Positions 61,289 through 64,000 of a stretch of 64,000 nt of DNA are shown here, piece after piece (position 1 is the stretch's first letter; the number at the start of each line of letters is the position of its first letter). A program made the translations under genes and the position numbers. The stretch covers positions 707,023 to 771,022 of the forward strand of contig JALHMF010000001.1 of NCBI GenBank assembly GCA_022844205.1. Reading direction: 5' to 3'. The notes beneath the pieces are model-generated. The model was not told where the DNA came from. It did no database searches and saw only the letters and a list, made by a program, of their open reading frames with translations. Source of the stretch: Xanthobacteraceae bacterium. GTDB lineage: Bacteria > Pseudomonadota > Alphaproteobacteria > Rhizobiales > Xanthobacteraceae.

Positions 61289-62281
61289 ATGTCGAAATTC
61301 ACCGTTGAAGCGGGTTCGCCCGTTCCGTATCCACCCGGCGCCGTCCGCCATGACTGGACCCGCGAGGAAGTGCGCGCCCTGTTCGCGCTGCCATTTCCGG
61401 ACCTTGTGTTCGAGGCGAGCCGCATCCATCGGCTGCATTTCGATCCGCGCGAGGTACAGATTTCGACGCTGCTCTCGATCAAGACTGGCGGCTGCCCCGA
61501 GGACTGCGCCTACTGCCCGCAGAGCGCGAAATTCGACACCGGCGTGAAGGCGGAAAAATTGATGGCGCTCGACGCCGTGCTCAGCGAAGCCAGGGCCGCG
61601 AAGGCGGGCGGTGCCAGCCGCTTCTGCATGGGGGCCGCCTGGCGCGAGCCGAAGGACCGCGATCTCGACAAGGTCTGCGCCATGATCGAGGGCGTGAAGG
61701 CGCTCGGCATGGAAACCTGCGTCACGCTCGGCATGCTCACCGGCCAGCAGGCGCGCCGCCTGCGTGACTCCGGGCTCGATTACTACAACCACAATCTCGA
61801 TACCTCGCCGGAATATTACAGCGAGATCATCACCACGCGCACCTATCAGGAACGCCTCGACACGCTCGGCCATGTGCGCGACGCGGGCATTCATGTGTGT
61901 TGTGGAGGGATTGTCGGCATGGGCGAGAGCGAGGACGACCGCGTCGGCATGATCGCGACCCTCGCGTCGCTCCCGCAGCATCCGGAAAGCGTGCCGGTGA
62001 ACATGCTGGTCGCGGTGGAAGGCACGCCGCTTGCCGAAGCGCGAAAAGTCGATGCGCTCGATTTCGTGCGCGTGATCGCGGTCGCGCGCATCACGATGCC
62101 CGCCTCGATGGTGCGGCTGTCCGCGGGCCGGGAAGACATGACCGACGAGGCGCAGGCGCTCTGCTTTCTCGCCGGCGCCAATTCGATTTTCTATGGTCCG
62201 AAACTGCTGACGACGCCCAATCCCGGGCGCGACCGCGACATGCAATTGCTCGACCGGCTCGGCATGACGCCAATGGAGTGA
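61289..62281 (+). CDS. bioB: Biotin synthase
   Basis: A 330-aa radical-SAM enzyme that inserts sulfur into dethiobiotin. The CxxxCxxC cluster is Cys69, Cys73 and Cys76 in [16 protein letters not shown]; other blocks are [24 protein letters not shown] and [12 protein letters not shown], residues for the [2Fe-2S] cluster and SAM. Start [10 protein letters not shown] follows the divergent promoter gap. bioA follows 4 bp downstream. Confidence 0.96.
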   Translation: MSKFTVEAGSPVPYPPGAVRHDWTREEVRALFALPFPDLVFEASRIHRLHFDPREVQISTLLSIKTGGCPEDCAYCPQSAKFDTGVKAEKLMALDAVLSEARAAKAGGASRFCMGAAWREPKDRDLDKVCAMIEGVKALGMETCVTLGMLTGQQARRLRDSGLDYYNHNLDTSPEYYSEIITTRTYQERLDTLGHVRDAGIHVCCGGIVGMGESEDDRVGMIATLASLPQHPESVPVNMLVAVEGTPLAEARKVDALDFVRVIAVARITMPASMVRLSAGREDMTDEAQALCFLAGANSIFYGPKLLTTPNPGRDRDMQLLDRLGMTPME

Positions 62282-62285
62282 GTCC

Positions 62286-63581
62286 GTGCGTAACCGGCGT
62301 ACAGGATGGTACGAGACCGGGCTGGAGCATATCTGGCTGCCTTACGCGCAGATGAAGACGACGCCCGCGCCGCTGCCGGTGGTGCGCACTTACGGCTCGC
62401 GCATTGTGCTCGAAGACGGCTCCGAACTCATCGACGGCATCGCCAGCTGGTGGACCGCCTGCCACGGCTACAACCATTCGCATATCGGCATGACGGTCGC
62501 ACGCCAGCTGGAGACGCTCCCGCATGTGATGCTCGGCGGGCTCGTGCACGAACAGGCGCTGAGGCTCGCGACGCGCTTGTCGGCGCTGCTGCCCGGCGAT
62601 CTCGATCATGTTTTTTTCTCCGAGTCCGGCTCGGTCGCGGTCGAGATCGCGATGAAGATGGCGGTGCAGTACTGGATCAATCAAGGCGTCAAAGGCCGCC
62701 GCAAGTTCGTGGCCTTCAAGGGCGGCTATCACGGCGACACGACGGGCGCGATGTCGGCGAGCGATCCGGGACTTGGCTTTCATTCGGTGTTTCGCGATGC
62801 AGTCCCCGCGCAGTTTATTGTCGGGCTGCCGCGCGACGAGGAAAGCACGGAAAAATTCGAACAGTTCGTCGAGCGTCAGGCGGAAAAGCTCGCGGGCATT
62901 ATCGTGGAACCGCTCGTGCAGGGTGCCGGCGGCATGCGCTTTCACGACGCCGAGACGCTGAAACGCATTCGTGCGGTCGCGGACAAATACGATCTGCTGT
63001 TGATCTTCGACGAGATTTTCACCGGCTTCGGCCGCGCGGGAAAAATGTTCGCCTGCGAGGAAGCGGGGGTGACGCCGGACATTATCGCGTTGTCCAAGGC
63101 GCTCACCGGCGGAACGCTGCCGCTCGCCGCGACGGTGGCGAATGAAAAAGTATTCGAGGCGTTCTGGTCGGATCATCCGGATCACGCGCTGATGCACGGT
63201 CCGACCTATACCGGCAATGCGCTGGCCTGTGCCGCCGCCAACGCATCGCTGGATTTGTTCGAACGCGAGCCGCGCCTCGCCGAAGTCGCAGCCATCGAAC
63301 AGTTGATGCGGCAAGGTCTGGAACCATGCCGCGAACTGCCGGGGGTGAGGGATGTGCGCGTGAAGGGCGCCATCGGCGTCGTCGAGCTGGAGAAGATCGA
63401 GGATGTGAATGCGATGCGCCAGAAATTCCTCAAGGAAGGCGCGTTCATCCGCCCGTTTGGCACGATGATCTATCTCGCACCCGCCTTCACCATCGATCCG
63501 GAGGACCTTGATGTGCTCTGCACGTCGATCATCACCGTGCTCGGCGGCAGGAAAGAAAAGAAGGCGAGAAAAGGAAAGTAG
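62286..63581 (+). CDS. bioA: Adenosylmethionine--8-amino-7-oxononanoate aminotransferase
   Basis: A 431-aa PLP enzyme that makes DAPA from KAPA, usually with SAM as amino donor. Marks: HIWLPYAQMKTTP, IDGIASWWTACHGYNHSHI, KGGYHGDTTGAMSASDP, LLIFDEIFTGFGR and the PLP lysine in IALSKALTGGTLPLAATV, then GPTYTGNALACAAANASL. GTG start, 4 bp after bioB. With bioF and bioD it gives all four late biotin genes; early pimeloyl genes are not in the window. Confidence 0.94.
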   Translation: MRNRRTGWYETGLEHIWLPYAQMKTTPAPLPVVRTYGSRIVLEDGSELIDGIASWWTACHGYNHSHIGMTVARQLETLPHVMLGGLVHEQALRLATRLSALLPGDLDHVFFSESGSVAVEIAMKMAVQYWINQGVKGRRKFVAFKGGYHGDTTGAMSASDPGLGFHSVFRDAVPAQFIVGLPRDEESTEKFEQFVERQAEKLAGIIVEPLVQGAGGMRFHDAETLKRIRAVADKYDLLLIFDEIFTGFGRAGKMFACEEAGVTPDIIALSKALTGGTLPLAATVANEKVFEAFWSDHPDHALMHGPTYTGNALACAAANASLDLFEREPRLAEVAAIEQLMRQGLEPCRELPGVRDVRVKGAIGVVELEKIEDVNAMRQKFLKEGAFIRPFGTMIYLAPAFTIDPEDLDVLCTSIITVLGGRKEKKARKGK

Positions 63582-63583
63582 TC

Positions 63584-63699
63584 GTCATTCCGGGGGCCGA
63601 GCGAAGCGAGGCAACCCGGAATCCATACCGTCCGGACATCGACGTACTGTGGTTATGGATTCCGGACTCGCTCGCTGGCGCCCGCGCCCCGGAATGACG
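63584..63699. repeat. Intergenic palindromic repeat, family A (copy 4)
   Basis: Ends GTCATTCCGG / CCGGAATGAC with CCGGAATCCAT / ATGGATTCCGG inner arms. It fills the gap between bioA and the last gene. Confidence 0.85.
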
Positions 63700-63716
63700 T
63701 AGAATAAAAGTCTGTC

Positions 63717-64000
63717 ATGACCAGCTATAACGCCAAACCCGCCCAGAAATCCGCCACCGCGCTGAAAGCAAGATCCGGCGCGCGCATTCTTGTCGACGCG
63801 CTGGTCGCGCACGGCTTCCGCCAGTCCTTCGGCGTGCCCGGGGAGAGTTTCCTCGCCGTCCTCGACGCCTTGCGTGACAGCCCGATCGACTTCGTGATCT
63901 GCCGGCAGGAAGGCGGGGCCGCGATGATGGCGGAAGCCGCGGGCAAGCTGACCGGCAGGCCCGGGCTTTGTTTTGTCACGCGCGGGCCCGGCGCCACCAA
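63717..64000 (+). CDS. Thiamine-diphosphate-dependent enzyme (acetolactate-synthase-like), N-terminal part
   Basis: The first 94 codons of a ThDP enzyme that runs off the right edge. GARILVDALVAHGFRQSFGVPG and ICRQEGGAAMMAEAAGKLTG, with the catalytic Glu in the QEGGAA motif, are the pyrimidine-binding domain of the acetolactate synthase / pyruvate oxidase superfamily. Members differ in substrate, and the deciding parts are outside the window. The ATG at 63717 lies 17 bp after a family A repeat. Confidence 0.85.
   Translation, partial: MTSYNAKPAQKSATALKARSGARILVDALVAHGFRQSFGVPGESFLAVLDALRDSPIDFVICRQEGGAAMMAEAAGKLTGRPGLCFVTRGPGAT

Noticed and set aside
1-64000. tRNA, rRNA, CRISPR array, prophage or integrase
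   Set aside because: None was found on reading either strand; no GGTTCGA-type T-arm with matching acceptor, no regularly spaced identical repeats with unique spacers, and no phage or recombinase proteins.

Overview
This window is G+C-rich chromosomal DNA from an alphaproteobacterium, most likely of the order Hyphomicrobiales (Rhizobiales) near the Bradyrhizobium/Xanthobacter group. The best markers are the complete acpXL-fabZXL-fabF2XL-fabF1XL-adh2XL-lpxXL cluster for the very-long-chain lipid A acyl group, a DUF2865 protein, a bifunctional UraD-UraH protein, a short (232 aa) Psd next to PssA, and many intergenic palindromic repeats. No rRNA, tRNA, CRISPR array, prophage or transposase was seen.

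Layout. 1-7 kb: 3' end of nadE, a large composite repeat, a DUF2865 protein, maiA, a DoxX protein, a lipoprotein hydrolase and a TorF-type porin. 7-14 kb: cysS, a GNAT gene coupled to cimA (isoleucine precursor route), a DUF3750 protein, a LOG-family protein, and an ArsR-type regulator translationally coupled to an Atm1-type ABC exporter. 16-18 kb: psd-pssA (phosphatidylethanolamine synthesis). 18-22.4 kb: a TRAP transporter (DctQ, DctM) followed by two tandem, very similar DctP binding proteins. 22.5-30 kb: SDR, Inh-domain lipoprotein, GST, a low-G+C GIY-YIG nuclease gene lying inside a repeat, mmsA, an orphan MotA/MotB-like pair, a rhodanese and a polyamine-type binding protein. 30-36 kb: the acpXL cluster on the minus strand, with a good sigma70-like promoter. 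36-43 kb: six overlapping genes for a membrane complex related to hydrogenase-4 (hyfBCEFGI); its large subunit lacks the N-terminal [NiFe] cysteine pair, so it is an energy-converting-hydrogenase-related (Ehr) complex and not a hydrogenase. 43-47.5 kb: a copper-handling pair, OsmC, an aminotransferase and a lytic transglycosylase. 47.7-50.4 kb: a decayed urease operon in which only ureE is intact, with an AbrB-type gene in the middle. 50.5-57 kb: RND efflux pair, an NAD-dependent SAF-domain oxidoreductase and UraD-UraH. 57-64 kb: gcdH, a second copy of the composite repeat, the divergent biotin genes bioFD / bioBA, and the start of a ThDP enzyme.

Intergenic repeats are the second theme. At least five families of imperfect palindromes (called A-E here) occupy most gaps, usually just after a gene. 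Two copies of a longer composite element (703-1191 and 58796-59215) share conserved ends around a variable middle full of small hairpins, and each abuts a family A copy. The GIY-YIG gene sits between the two arms of a family B palindrome. Those repeats, the Ehr complex, the ketosynthase with Glu at the active-site Cys position, and the urease ruin are the parts most worth following up.
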